From contig PYIU01000005.1 of assembly GCA_003415625.1 (NCBI GenBank), positions 4,097,001-4,161,000 on the forward strand: a stretch of DNA of 64,000 nucleotides, given 5' to 3'. The stretch's first letter is position 1. Each line of letters opens with the position of its first letter. The position numbers were made by a program, and so were the translations under genes. Source of the DNA: Aquanectria penicillioides. Taxonomy: Eukaryota; Ascomycota; Sordariomycetes; Hypocreales; Nectriaceae. Below, piece by piece: positions 12,002 to 25,712 of the stretch. The notes beneath the pieces are model-generated. The model was not told the DNA's origin and searched no databases. It was given only the letters and a program-made list of their open reading frames with translations.

Positions 12002-14586
12002 TTAAACATTGTCAAAATCGGCATTGAAAGAAAAGGTGCCAGTGTTAGCAGCCTCTTCAAACGGAATGTCAGACAAAAACTCTTCCCATATCTTCCATGA
12101 CTGGTCAAGTTCAACTTCTGAAGCATTCAAGTCGGGGTCGATGTGAAAAGCAGCAATATCACTCGGGTGTGCCAGTGACATGTAATCATGATTCCAGCTC
12201 AGCTGAGGTTGTTGGGTTGGCGCCAGCTGTTCTCCAAATGTCAAGTCAGCATTGTTCATCGGGGTATCCATCGTCCAGGAGGATTCTGCAGTTCTCATCG
12301 TTTGAACATGGTGGGGTTGGGCGATGTTTGCTGACACAGCCTCACTGGAGGTTGAGGTCATCCCCGAGCTCCGTGTTCCCATGGCTTCAGAGCCAAACTC
12401 CAACATTCCCGCCACCTTTTGACGTGTCCGGCGCATAATTTTTCCTAAAGGGCCTCGAAGCGATCCGCCGCTGTGCCGTGCGATGATTTCCTCATGCGCG
12501 CTGTATGCCGCTTCCACTATTGGCCAGGCTCGTCGAACGAGAGCTAGATCACCGCAGACATGACATTCAGCGATAGCGATGGCCACCACATGCCATGGAA
12601 TCGTGATGTACCACCTATACGCTTCACCACGAGTATCTGTATGCATTAAAAGTGCTTTTTCGAGGACCAGAGTCGCCAATTTCAATAACTGCGTGTCGCT
12701 CCCCATGCGCGGAGGCGGCTCACTCGCTCGGAGGATAGGGCGCAGGACCGAAAGTCTGACCCCGGCAACGAGACACTGTGTGCCGTGCCAAGTGAACCAG
12801 GCATGGGAGGATTCTTCTGGGTCACAGAAGTGTAGCAGCTGTAGAGATCGTTGCTCAAACTGCTTCGCGTACTGCTGTCGCATCTCCCAGTCTGGTTTGG
12901 TGCCAAGTGCTAGTCTCGCAGTCTCATTAGTGAGGCTGCCACGTGTAGGTTCAAGCTTTTCTCCATCAGATGCAAAATTCACAAGACGCCCAGTAACTTG
13001 CAACTGGTATTTTACGAGAGCAATAGTCATATCCGTAAGGCCTTCACGGTCTTGAACTGGCAGTCTCGTTGATTGATCAAAGTCGGAATCATCGATGTGC
13101 TTGACCATGGCAAGAGATGATGCTACCTCGTCGTAGCCAATGAGAGGCTCTGAAGCCTGAATGAAGACAGCTTGCATATCCATGACGCAGATAGTGAGCC
13201 AGAGACGGCATCTCATCTGTTGGTCAAAAAATGACTCTGCTCGTCCAGATTTTGAACTTGGGTCCAAGTTCAGCCCAAGACCTCTGGCGATCCTAACCGC
13301 GACGGCGACCAGCGTCCACACAGCTTTGCTTCTATCCTCCGTCCTTCTCGCAAACTTCACAGCAGAAAGACATGGACTATTAGAGACTCGGTTCTGCAAA
13401 AGACTTGTGGCAACTTACAAGATAAAGAACAAAAGCTTGTAAAGCGGTAACATCTTGTGTAGCCAGCAACCCAGATCTGTCAATAGCAGCTTCGCATTCA
13501 TTCCGGCATTCGGCAACAAGAGTTGATTTGCTAATTTGAAATTTTGCTTGGCATTGATCCTCTGTCAAGCTGCTCGCGGCGGAGAAGCATACCGCTGAAC
13601 ACAATGCGCGTATCGAGGGGCGCGCATCTGGAAATCCTAAGTATCCCCCCCCTTGGATCATCCATTTCTCCAACGACGGTCGATGGAGAATTTTGATTAT
13701 GGGATCCACGTGCCGGAGATATATTTGGCATAACTGAGTTCTCATATTGTTGTCACTAGACCAAGCGAAGGAGCTAACATCTACACTTTGCGGTGTGGTT
13801 CCGAGACTATTGCTACCGCCAAGACTTATAGGTCCAATACCACGCTCGGTTGAGTTGATCTGAGCAGGGTCTGGAGCTTGCGCGCTGTCTTCTTCAGCAT
13901 CGCCTAAAGCTGATTCAACGACGTCACGTAAACCATGTATCTACAAATTGTAACTTAGCTGTCGCGCACTTAGATGGAAGGAGTTGAAGTCTTCTACCTC
14001 ATCAACCAGATTCTCCCAAAAGGCTTCTGGCCGCAGTGGAGGAACACCGGCTATGGCTAGCAGATTTGATGTATTAGACTCCCCGGTCGCCAAGTCACTT
14101 GTCCCAGCCATAAGATCGGCCTTATTTGGAACCTACAAACAGCGGTTCAGCTATTGTCATCTCGCGAGTATAGTCCTCGCACATTCTTACCTGTTGGGGA
14201 AACGTCTGTTCAACGCCAGGGCCTGTGCTCGTCGATCTCCATCGCATATTGTCAACCAGGGATTCCAGTTTGTCTATGCGCTGATTCAAATCTTGAGACA
14301 CGGACGGATTTCCACGGGCAATGACCGTCTGGCGTGGGCGGTTTGCATGACGGCCGCGAGGCAGCCGCATGCGATGAATTGGCTTGCAAACAGCGCCGTG
14401 GGACACACAGTTTGTGCAGGGATTCAACTTGTCGCACTTTACCTTGCGATCCCGACAAAGTTCACAACTCAGCTGCGGAGCATTTGGAGTCTTGTGAGTC
14501 GAGCCCCCCTGTGCAGTCGCTTGCACGCCGCGTTGCGCCATCTCGATCTGAATGTGGAGGATTGCGAGAGGCCAGCACAGGCGCAT
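12002..14586 (-). CDS. Zn2Cys6 transcription factor with fungal MHR domain
   Basis: Four exons on the complement, 14191-14586, 13998-14132, 13419-13940 and 12002-13354, all joined at phase 0, give 801 residues. Introns are 57-64 nt (14133-14190, 13941-13997, 13355-13418), with GTAAG or GTAGAA donors and a gctgaac branch site in the first. The binuclear cluster is Cys41-x2-Cys44-x6-Cys51-x5-Cys57-x2-Cys60-x6-Cys67, with the basic RDRKVK loop. A linker follows with [12 protein letters not shown] (dimerisation helix). The middle-homology region runs from [13 protein letters not shown] through [17 protein letters not shown] to [15 protein letters not shown]. The second ATG, at 14541, may be the true start, because the preceding 15 residues look like leader sequence. 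It is probably nuclear and acts as a pathway-specific regulator; the DHA1 exporter next door is the obvious candidate target. Confidence 0.9.
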
Positions 14587-15264
14587 CCTAATTTGGCATC
14601 AGTTTGAGTCAGGTGACTAACATCGGTGTCTCACTAATTCCTCGATTTGGTTTGTGACGGTCGCGGCTAGGGTTTTCCGATCAACTACCCTAGACAGTCG
14701 AAAGTTAGCATTTACAGGTCAACCTTAGCAACGACGGAGTCGGCATGTCATTGGGAGGTGTGAAACTGAAGAAAATTTCTTAAAATTTTTGTTGTTTTTC
14801 TAATCAATAATATTAAATAATATAGGGTAATGGCCTTGCTAGACGCAAGCGTCAGACTCCACGCTAGGGCAGCCTTAAGGAACGAGGGTTAGGCGCGGGA
14901 CGGGCAGGATATATAATAAAAGAGAGAAAGTATCATTAAGCATTAATAAATAAAGGAAAGAGATTAAATTAATTAATTAAATAACTAGAGTAAGTAACTA
15001 AAGGAATAGAGAAGTATAATAATAATTAATATTTAATATAATTTAGGTAATGTATTTTAATTTAATAGTAGACTTATTTATCCTGCAATGCCTTAAGTTC
15101 TTGCCCAGTAGTGGGAAGTCTTATTCTTATAGCTTAGCATTATTATGCTATTAGGTATATATTAGGTTTACTTTATCTATATTTAGATTAGGCATTATAA
15201 AGGAGCTTTTAGTTAATATCTCTATTATAGTAGAGTTTAATTGCCTTAGCCTCTTAAAAGGGGT

Positions 15265-15780
15265 CTATTTTAATGCTGCTAGTAGTAGCCTCTTTATAGA
15301 TAAGGCTAGCAATAAGAATGCTAAAGGCATTAATAGTGGTTGTAGTACTGCTATTAAGTTCATTAGTGTTATTAGTAGGGCTGTATTTATTGTATTAATA
15401 AAGTCAATTAGCATTATAGCTATAGTTAGGATTGGTTCATTTAGTCCTTTAGCCTTTTGCTTAAAAGGCAATAAGAACTTTACTATTATCTTAAAGTAGG
15501 TAGTAAGGACCTTCTTTAGTGTTTTTTCCATTATTGTGGGGCTATTAATAGTACCTATAATAGATACAGTAGACCTATTTAATAAGAACCAGTTATTTAG
15601 TATAATAATAAAGATATAGTCTTCTTTATCTATTAGTAGGTTTACTATAAGGTTATAGTTAAGTAATCCAATAACCTTATTAATATAGTAGTATATAATG
15701 CCTAATCTAAAGTATATATCTTTTATATCTATTATTAATTTATAGAGGTATTAATATAAATTAATAACAATTAAAAGGAG
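15265..15780 (-). other. Unidentified coding relic in the TA-rich block
   Basis: On the complement, one frame stays nearly open for about 170 codons (one stop near 15745). It reads through YYYINKVIGLL, LIDKEDYIF and MEKTLKKVL towards a long Leu/Ile/Pro-coloured tail. Such openness is unusual in this TA-rich DNA, so it is likely part of a transposon protein. I recognise no polymerase, integrase or transposase motif in it. Confidence 0.35.
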
Positions 15781-18249
15781 TATAAAGACTTAAAAGGGGT
15801 ATTAATTAGGCCTTAGTTCTTTTTTTAGCGATTCTAGCTAAATATATAAGGCTAGTTAAATAAAGCTATAGCATTTTAATTAAATATTAGAAAATTTATT
15901 GCTAAGCTTTTCCTTTAGCAAAAGATCTTAGCCTAGGCTAATAATAGGTCTAATAAAGCTTACGCTAGGGTTCATTATAGGGAAGTTAGGTTGAAAGGCA
16001 GTTATTTTAGCTAGAATGCTATATTTTGTATTATTATTAGGGACTTAAGGGAAGTATAGGGGGGGCGTACAGTTGGATTAAGAGCTCCTAGACCTAAACT
16101 AATGCAATTTCATAGTTATATACCTATTCGATTTTATCCTTAGCTCTATTAATATTTATAATTTTCTATTTTAGTTTATATAAGTGCATCCTACTGTCTA
16201 TATTTCACTACTGCTCTATTTAGTCTTCTTCCCTTATAGTTTAGCTATAAAGGTTTAGGATTAAGCTAAAGAAGATTATTATTAGACTTCTTTCTTAATT
16301 GTTAGTAGCTTAAAGGCATTTATAGAATGCAGTTATAAGCTATAGTGGGGGGTAATTTCAATAATGCTAATAGTTTTAGTGCTTAATCCTTTAAGCTAAT
16401 AGTTTTATTTTTTAAAGTAAAGAATAGGCATTTACTGTATTTAGGCAGTGAACTATATAGATATATTAGAGCTAAGGCCTTTAGTATAATTAAATGGGCC
16501 TTACTATTATAAGGGATAAAAGGCTTTTAAGGAAGTTATAATATAGTTAATAAAGTTAAAGTTAATAGTGCCTAAAGGAGTATATCCTTTACATTCTTTA
16601 GGGCTATTTAAAGTTAATAGATATATTAAGGCTTTATGCATTAAAGGTAATATAATATATTTATAGCGGCCTTATATTAAATTATATAATTATATAATAG
16701 TATATCTTAAAGTAAATATCTTTTTTAAGGCAAAAGGTTAAAATAATAAGCAGTTTTTAATAGTTAATAACTTAATATTAAATAAAATATTCTATCTATA
16801 CTTATAATATTTTATTCTATTAGTCTTTACCTATAATATATATAATATTAAGTGTTTATACTTATAGTATATTTATAAAGCTTAAATTTAATCTAAAGTT
16901 AAGCTAAGGGCTATATTAGTAGCTCTTGCCTATTTATTTAAGGACGCCTTATAATGCCTTATAGTATAATAGTATAAGGCTCTTAAAGGTCCTTTTATTA
17001 TAATTAGATTATATCTTTTTATATATATAATTAATGTAAGAAGCTGTAAAAGCAAAGGTATGCATTAATGCTAAATGGATTATATATAAAAGCAATTATA
17101 TATATTAGTATCCATTATGCCTATCTATATTGCTATATATAGAGTGTGTTTATTAGGGATACTTTAAGCAGCTAATAGATAAATAACTATCTTTATAGTA
17201 TTAAGGTGCCTATATATAGGGGCATTGGTTTTTAGTGGTTATATTTCAGTTATAAGATTATTATTATCTTATTATATTTTATAATATCTTAAGATCTTAA
17301 TAAATTGCCTAAGGATTTAAAATCGCTATTTATTATTAAAGAGTTATAGTAGTAGCACTATAATAAATTAATTAAAGATCTTAGCCTATAGACTAGCTTT
17401 ATTAATACTAATAATAGCCAATAAATTACTAAAGCTCTATAAAAGGCAGTTCTATAAAAGGCTATTAATTGGCTAATTATAGATCTTAGGCTTTAAACAT
17501 TATTTATAGCTATAAGCGGCTAATAGCTAGATATAGGGCAGGGAGAAGCTATTAGTAGCTAGATAAGTATAGGCAAAATTGCTAGTAAAGATACAGTTTG
17601 GCCTTTATAGGGCTTAAATTAGGCCAATTGGTTTAGGCTATTTAGCAGTAAGGATTGTAATAATACATTTAGGCTAAGTGTATATATTTAGCATTTAGTT
17701 AATAGTTATATATACAAATTGTGCTAATTTTAATTAGGCTAAGGCAATTATCTTCTATATTATTTTTAGTTCAATCTATAAAAGTAGTATTATTAAGTAA
17801 GGGTTTATAGTTACTAATATCTTTAACCTTTTCTATAGTAGATCTTAAAATTACTTAAGTATTTAAATTATATATTTTATTTAGTATTGCCAGTACTATT
17901 AAAGCCGCTAGCATTATTAATATTAAGTTTTAGTCTAGCTATATAGTAAATGCCTTAACCTATATAATAATAGGTTTTAGATTAGTTTAGGTACTTAAAT
18001 TATATAGTTCTATTAAATATACCAAAAATACTAAAGATGCTAAAGATACCAGTAAAGGTACTAAAGGTATTAGAGCCAATATTATATTAAGCTATATTAC
18101 TTCTATTAGAGCTAAATATGCCTTTACCTTATAAAGGTTCTATTACAGTAAAGTAAACATAAAGTAAAGTAGTAGCTTATTATTCTATAGATATAGTATT
18201 AAGTGCAGTGCGGCTAAAGTATAAGCAATATTTATAGATTTAAGGTAAA

Positions 18250-21200
18250 GAAGGGAGTATAAAGAACAAATATAGCTATACTTTTAGTTAGCAAAAGTCT
18301 ATTATTATAAAACAATATAAGAAGTTATATAAGGCAGTTAGCTACTTAAAAGAATAGTTTATTAAGAAGGAGAGGCTTTTTAATAGCTAAAAGTAGTATA
18401 ATATTATACCGCTTAAGCAATAGATTGCAAATACAATCTCTTTTTATAGCGCTTTTTATAATGCAAATACTTTTTTTATTAAAATATATCTTTTATACTA
18501 TTAAAAATACAATAAGTAAAAGCTATAGTTAATTAAATAGAAGGACTAGCTTAGCTTTCCTTTTAATAGAGCACTTAAAAGTATATAGTTATATAGGGAC
18601 TGCTTTATCCCTAATTATAATATAGAGCTTTATATAAAGTGCACTGCTAAAATTAATAGAAAGAGGCTAAGCTATTATAATTATCTTTATAAGTAGCTTT
18701 AGTATAAGCATTCCTTTCCTAAGGTTTTTAATAGCCTAATATTAATAGAGAAAAAGCTTATTACTATTAGCTCTTTATTTAGCTTTATTATATAAGTTAA
18801 TATTTCTAATAGGCTAAAGTAAAGTGCCTATACCTATTATATATAGGGCTATATCTATATTTTTTTAAGCAGTATATAAAATATAGTTACTAAAGTCTTA
18901 CCTTATCCCTTAATAAAGGTATTTAAGGATATTTATATCTTTTAGTATAGATTAAAGAAGCTAGTGCCTTAAGATCTATTTAAGATAATATTAGTATAGT
19001 AGTAAGTAGTAAAAAGGGCTCTATAATAGCTAATTCTTAATAACCCACTCTATTTTAAGATTTAAGTAAATTAGGCTAAATTAAATAGTTAAGAAAATAT
19101 ACCTTATAGTATTTTAAGGCTTTTATATAAGTGCATAAAGTAGCAAGAGCTATTAATATAGAAGAAGGCATAAATAGTATATATTATTCCCCTAATTAAG
19201 TGTGGCTTATTAAACAATCCTAGTCCTTATATTAATAATCTTGCGCTTATATTATAGATTGGGGAGCAGTGTGTTTTTTTAAGGCTAAATAGTAGCAATA
19301 ATAGCAATAGCAATAGTAATAGCAATAAAATAGTAGAGAAAGGTAGCTTTAGTAAGCTAAGCTAAAACAATTTTAAGGCAGTAGGGCTTAATGCTTATAT
19401 TAATAAGATATTATCTTTTAGTATATTTTTATTAAATGCTATACCTAAGATTATAGATACTAAAAAGTTATAATTTACTATTAATATTATTATAGAGCGT
19501 GCTAATCTAGTAGCATTAGGGTTAATAGAGCCTAAAGCAGGCAGTGCAAGCATATAGGTCTATAAGGGCTTTAGTAGCCTTTATATCCGTTTGGACTATA
19601 GTTAAAGGTATATTAACTTAAATAATCTATTATACTTTCTTAAGGTATTTTTAACTCTCTTTCCTTAAGGCATTAAAGGTCTTTACTATATTAAGGAGGC
19701 AGCTATACATTAGGCAGCTAGTAATATAAAAGAAAAGGTTAGGGACTAAAGCTAAAGCAATAGTAGCAGAATTAATAATGCTTAAGGCAGTATAGCTACT
19801 GCTGCCACTACTATTAGGCATAAGCATTTTAGCCTTATTAATTCTTAAAATATAATGCTAAGGGTATAGGCTAAGGCAGTAATTAGGCATTATAGCGGCT
19901 GATTTAAGAGCTATTATACCTTTACCTTTTTTATCTTTAATATCTTAATGCAGTCTTATAATTGCAGTATAAGTATAGCAAGCATAAGGCAGTTTAATTT
20001 TCCTAGGGTTAAGGCAATTATACAGTCCCTAATATTTAAGCGCCTTACCTAAACTAATATAGAGCTAAAGAGGGATAGCAAAACTAATAATAAAGAGGTT
20101 AATAAGCTTTTATATAGTTTATTTATTTATAAGTACTAGCAGCCTATATTTAAAGAGGTATAGCTATATATATAAAAGGAGCTGCAATTTAGCATTATTT
20201 ATAGAGATATACTAGCAATCTAGCTAATATTAAATCCTTTTAATATTATTAGTACTATTAAATTGCATTTAGCTGTATATAATAAGTATTATCTTAAGGA
20301 GGCAAAAAGAGTCTTATTGAGTTTAAATAGTAATAATTATAATAGAATTAAGCTTATAATCTTCAATTTAATAAGCTTAATGCTTTTCTTCTATTAAGAA
20401 GTCTCTTTATTTCTTAAGTACTATATAAAGATTAATTAAGATTTAGTTTTTAGCTGCATTAGGCAGTACTATAGCATTATAAAGATAAATAAGCGCAATG
20501 CCTTATATATCCATTCTCTACTATAGTTATAAAGTAATTTTAGCTTAACCTTTTTAATTACTAAAAATCCTAAAATAGAAAATAATACTACTATAGTATT
20601 TTACTATAGGGTTATACAATATATAGATAGTATCTTTACTAAAGTATATAGCAGTTCTAGCCTAAAAGACCGGTTTAGTTTAGGGTTTTAGTTAATAAGT
20701 TAAGTTAATACTAATATTTAGTATAGATAGGATCTTAATAAGGATAGAGTGTTTAATAACCTTAATTAAATGTCTATAGCTAATAATATTAGTTATTTAA
20801 TAGTATTGCCTGCTTGGCTCTTTATTATATTTAAGAAAGAGGCTAACTTTATAGCATATAGAATATAGTGCTATAAGCATATCTATTTATATCTAAAGTA
20901 TTTACTTTATAAGTTATTAATAAAGTAGCATAAAAGAAGGAAGAAGTATTGCTTTAGGGCACTATAGGACCTTATGCCTAAGACTTTCTTTAATATAGAT
21001 AGCATTCTATAGCTAATATAGCAGCATTTGCTTATTAATCAATAGAATAAGGCATTAGCAGTTAGCCTATAATATAACTATAATATCTTATTTATTAGCA
21101 TTTAAACTTATATACTAGCCCTTATATACTATCTAATAAACTATATAAATAAGGTAAAGGATTTACTGTAGAAGCGGGCTGCGGCTGCAGCATAGCTCTT

Positions 21201-24200
21201 CTTATAGTTATGGTCGCGCCCTATTGCCGGTCCTATTCTAGCTTTAGGTTCGGCTTTTGCTTTAGCTTCCACTTTCGCTTCTTCTTTTTCTATTGCCGCT
21301 GCCACTGCTGCTACCGCCACTACCGCCACTCCTGCTCTTACTAATACTTAGGTTTTAGGCAATAAGACTGCAGTTAAGGCAAATAAGAGCCGCTAGTTCT
21401 TACTTAAGGTTACAAATTGCATCTTTATAAAGCAGCCCCTTTTATATATTAAGATTATTGCCAGTCTCTTGCAGTATTTTAGGGAGTATACTAGCGTAAA
21501 TAAATGGTTGTTTATTAATATAATGGCTCTATATTAAAGGTTATTTTAGCAATAGGCTTATTTATATATAGCTAGTAGTATACTAACTATAGAGGCAGAT
21601 GCCTAATTTAGATTTAAGCCTATTTTAATGGCCGCTATAGGTAAGAAGCCATTAGGTCTTAATGCATATTTACATTAAGGCCCTATATTTTAGGACCTAT
21701 ACCTCTATAATTACCTTACTATTATTTATATTTAAAGGGGCTCTTTATTTAGGTAAGGGTGCTATATACTATTTAAGGCTAACTAAACCTATAGCATTAA
21801 TTAGATTTAAGTGCTATACCCTTTTATAAAGCTTGCTATACCTTGCCTAAATAGCTATATAGATATAGACTTTAACTATAAGAATAAGGAAGAGGGCTAC
21901 TTTTAAAGGTAAGTAAGTATTAGTGCTAGGCAAGGCCTTGCTATATATATAGGCATAAAAGAGAGAAAGTTTAGGTAAGTAGTTTAGGGAGCTAGTTTAG
22001 GTAACTAATAGATAGGCCTAAGGCTCCAGTCTAGCACCTTAGGCTCCTTATTCTATAGGAGGACTTCTTAGGTAATAGCAGTAAGGAGGACATTATAGCA
22101 ACTTAATATAGGCATTAGGCAGCCTTAAGCAAGCGCCTTTGCTTTATTGCAGGCAATATTTAAGCGCTAAAGAAATCAATAAAGGATATACAAAAGGATA
22201 TAAAGCAGTAGGCAGTATATAGGGGCAATAAACCCAATAGGGCTAATGCCAATACTAATAAAAATAAGGCTAAAGCTAAGCCTAGCTATTAGTTTTCTAT
22301 AATAGGACCGATCGGTTAATACCAATCTAATTGGCTAAATAGCATTATGCAGCTTAAAGATACTTTAAGGGCTGCAGTAGGCTTTAATTAGCTTATAGCT
22401 AGATTGCCTAATATTCTAGTGGCCCTTTAATAGCTAAGTGAGTTTTAATCTAAAATAGTTAAAGCTTTTACTAATAGCGCAAAGGTTAATAATGCCTTTT
22501 CTATAAAGGCAATTATTACTAAAAGCAGCAGTTTAAGTATAGCTAGTATAGAGCTGCCTAGCGCCATTAAGCTATAAGCAATTAAGTCTACTTAATGCAG
22601 TGCCTTTAAGGAGATTAAGCAGTAGATTTAGGGGATTAGCTTAAATATAAATGCTATTATAAGGATTGCCTTAAAACTAAGTGCAGCTATTGCCAATATC
22701 TTAACTAAATTCAGTAAGGAGCTATTAGCAGTTAATTGGGTAGATATAAAAAAGCCGCTTAAGGGCCTAACGCTAATATTACATTTAGGCCTTTTGCAAC
22801 CTTTATATAGGCTAGCTATAACCTTATAGTAAGCTATATACTTAATAAGCAGTAGTATATAGCCCTACTCCTTATATGCTAGTACCTTAATTGCCTTAAG
22901 CAGCTTAGGGGCAAGCTTAAAAGTAAAGACAATATATAGCTATATATATTTCTAGGCAGTAAGGGCAGTATAGGCAAATTGCAGGTAATTAATGCACTCT
23001 TTATGCTATTTAAAAGAAAAGATATTAGCTATAGGCTCTTACTAATAGCAATATCTAGCGCTATTACTACCTAAATTAATAGCATTACTATTTATTTAGC
23101 CTATAGCATTAGTAAGGCAATAGCCAATATAGATAGAGCTGGTCTTAATAGGTTTGGCGCAAGCTTATGCATTATAGATAGTAAGAAGCTAGTGCACTAA
23201 TGCAATAAATGGGCCCTTATTATTAATAAGGTTAGTATACTTAAGTCCTTAACCTTTATTTAGATTAACTGCTGCCTTAAGTAGCTATATAGTAGTAAAG
23301 CCAATTTTAGTAGTATGCTAGTTATTCTTCTCTTTAGTAACTTTTATTAATTCTATTTAATTTAAAATAGATCTATTATCCTTTTAGCCTCTTTAATTAA
23401 GTGGTATATAAGCTAAAGCAAGTAGCGCTATATTTAAGATAAAGCCTACCTACTATAATTAAAGTTTATAACTATTATTATACTTAATAAATAGGTTCAT
23501 TTAGTAGGGGATGTTAAGCTATAAGCCCTACTATTATGCATTTGCTATAGCATTTAGGACTAAGTAGATATTAACCTCCTAAACTAATAGTATTACTGTA
23601 AGGGCCAGCCGGTCCTATAGAAGATAGGCATTATAATGGTTATGCCTTTAAATTAGGACTGCTAGTGCCTTAACTTTAAGGGATGCCTTACATTTAGCAG
23701 AAACTACTAGCACCTTATATAGGTCTTTCTATTAGAGCATTTATAGAGGGACAGCGGCCCTAAAGAGAAGGAGGCCTTGCTTATAATAGGGGTTAGTAAC
23801 AATAGCAGCATCCCTATGCCTGCTATCTTTATTTTTATGCCTAGTATGCTAGTGGTTGTAATGCAGAATACCTATTAGGGCCTTAAGGTGGTCAATAGGG
23901 CCGGCTATAAGGCTATTGGCGCTATGCCAAATAAGGCATACCCTAGCCATTGTGTCTTTAAGAGCCTTATCGTGCACTTTGGGCCTCCTGTAGGGCTGCT
24001 GCTTGCTAGCAAGACTACAGGCAGCTTTAAGTTTAAGTGCATGCCCTAAGGCATAGTCTTACTAACGCCTATCTCCACGACCATACCGTATGCCAGCAAA
24101 GAAGCCAAAAAACGGCTATAGCAGCAGCATAATATCACCCGCCGCAAGTTGCCATACGCGCCAGCATTTGCCTATACAGACTATAAGGTGTAAGGTTGCA

Positions 24201-24470
24201 GTCTGGATTGCATTGGCCTTAACTTACAAGGCATGCAGACAGTAATAGTAAATAGGCACAATATTTTAAGTGCATATAACCTATATAGCCTCTATATATA
24301 GCTATTGCGGTACTATACGCTTAATAGCATTAGGCTTATCTTAAAGGTTCAGGATAAAGATATAATTAGCAACACCATCCCACTGGAGATAGTTACAGTA
24401 AAGGTAAGGCTAAAAGGGCTCTATAACATTACTATAGAAAGAGCATAGAAGCTCCTTTCTATTATTTAAT
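18250..24470 (+). mobile_element. Fossil autonomous Helitron (Rep-helicase), RIP-inactivated
   Basis: Reading the plus strand across stop codons gives the full order of a fungal Helitron RepHel protein. The N-terminal conserved part lies around 18400-19200 (VLPYPLIKVF, then KKLVPQDL, then NNPLYF). The Rep HUH-like site is at 20506-20514, within ALYIHSLL, where H has become Y. The catalytic two-tyrosine motif YYLINYINK is at 21127-21153. A Pif1-type helicase follows: Walker A relic GSKGSIGK at 22955-22978, Walker B relic LIINKVSIL at about 23216-23242, and a well-preserved C-terminal part at 23820-24220 including VHFGPPVGLLLAS, LPYAPAFAYTDYKV and a stop where VQG is expected. Helitrons move by rolling-circle replication. 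This copy is dead: dozens of stops fit CpA to TpA. I could not fix its termini (5' TC, 3' CTRR with hairpin). Confidence 0.85.
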
Positions 24471-24477
24471 TGTTTTA

Positions 24478-24870
24478 TATATATATATATATAATTTTAT
24501 AATATATATATACAATATATAATATAATATAATGCTATTAATAAGGATGCTATCAATAAGGTCTAAAAAGATATATACTATATTAATTGTTTTTTTTTTT
24601 TTTATGCCTTTTATGCCTTTTTTATAGACCTATAGATCCACAAAACCTAACATCACATGATGCTGCTATATAAAGTCACGTGAAGGTCACATAATACAAA
24701 CCGAAGCAAATTTCCTAATTGGGCAGCAGAAGGAAAAAGGCCGGCCCAACCCCCTCGCCCTCGCCGCCGCCGCCGCCGCACGCCAACCAACAACCAAGCA
24801 AGCTTGCACCGCCCACCAAGGCGCACAAAGGCACACACACACACACACACGCGCGCCGCGGCATTACTGG
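24478..24870. repeat. Cluster of simple repeats at the right border of the TA-rich block
   Basis: A TA dinucleotide run at about 24478-24494 and a T14 run at about 24590-24603 close the TA-rich block. Beyond the border come a CCG-type trinucleotide run near 24760-24780 and a CA run near 24833-24851. The GC-rich pair lies outside the RIP-affected DNA. Confidence 0.8.
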
Positions 24871-25712
24871 AAAAACCTCTCGTTCCTCAAGGCATAAAAA
24901 CCCGAAGATGAATCGGTGTGAGGTCTCATTTACTCTCCGATCAAATCCTGCTCAGCTTCACGTGTAGTTGACCACCGGGAAACCACCGCAATGACACTAC
25001 TCGATTCATTTGTTTTAGCTAGCCCTAGTTTAACTACCGGCTTATGAGATATAATGAACACCTAATGCGCTTCTATTAAGTTTCGCCATCCTTGCTGCCA
25101 AAATTTTCACACCGCATGAGTGCCGATCGTGGTTCTAGGCTACCGGAAGCTGACCGGAAAAAAAAACCCCTGCTGTTCCCGACGTTGCCGATGGTTAAAG
25201 GGTACGAGAATATTCTTGTGCGATCAATACTCCCTCAAAGAATCACTTCATATGGTTAAATTAAGAATGGAGTTCATCGTTCAACGGCCCATAGATGGTG
25301 GATCTTATCTTCTTACTGCGTTCGTTAAGCCGCGATGGGGATTGGTCATATTATCGACGTGCCATCGCGCAAGAGGTCCACCCGGTGTCGCCATACCCTG
25401 ACTTCTAAGATACGCCATAATCCTGCAAGCGAGGTCAAATACTAGCCCCAGAACAGTCAGAACCACGCCCTTAATGAGAAATACCCCACGTACGTCGACA
25501 GGCCCGTTCATTATGCTTCGCACAAGGTGCCTTCTGGCGTGATAATGGTCTTACATTGCTCAGAAGCTGTGACGGGACATGTAGGTCCCGGGCATGCTTT
25601 TAAAGCGAAGCTCTCGCCGCCTCTACACGCCGGGCTTGCTTTAGCGTTGTTCCTTTCCTCTATCAGTTACTCCCACTCTTGCCAAGAATTTTAAACGACA
25701 AAAAGAGCAAAC
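24871..25712. other. Intergenic: promoter region of the Dal5-type permease
   Basis: Normal-GC DNA with short frames only. No gene recognised between the repeats and the permease start. Confidence 0.5.

Larger units (their letters stand above)
14770..24640. mobile_element. TA-rich, RIP-mutated transposon block
   Basis: From about 14770 to 24640 base composition shifts abruptly to long runs rich in TA, with almost no open frames. Coding relics carry CAG/CAA-to-TAG/TAA and H-to-Y (CAT to TAT) changes, the pattern of C-to-T mutation in CpA on either strand. This is what RIP does to repeated DNA in Pezizomycotina. The borders with normal-GC DNA are sharp, near 14770 and 24640. The right 6.2 kb is a Helitron (separate entry). 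The left 3.5 kb or so is not identified and could be Helitron flank or another element. Confidence 0.9.

Noticed and set aside
21141..21329. Ala/Lys-rich minus-strand frame
   Set aside because: It lies antisense to a low-complexity linker of the Helitron protein, just after the two-tyrosine motif.
14770..24640. Mitochondrial or telomeric origin of the TA-rich block
   Set aside because: The sharp borders, the helicase relic and the CpA-to-TpA pattern explain the composition; no mitochondrial genes or telomere repeats are seen.
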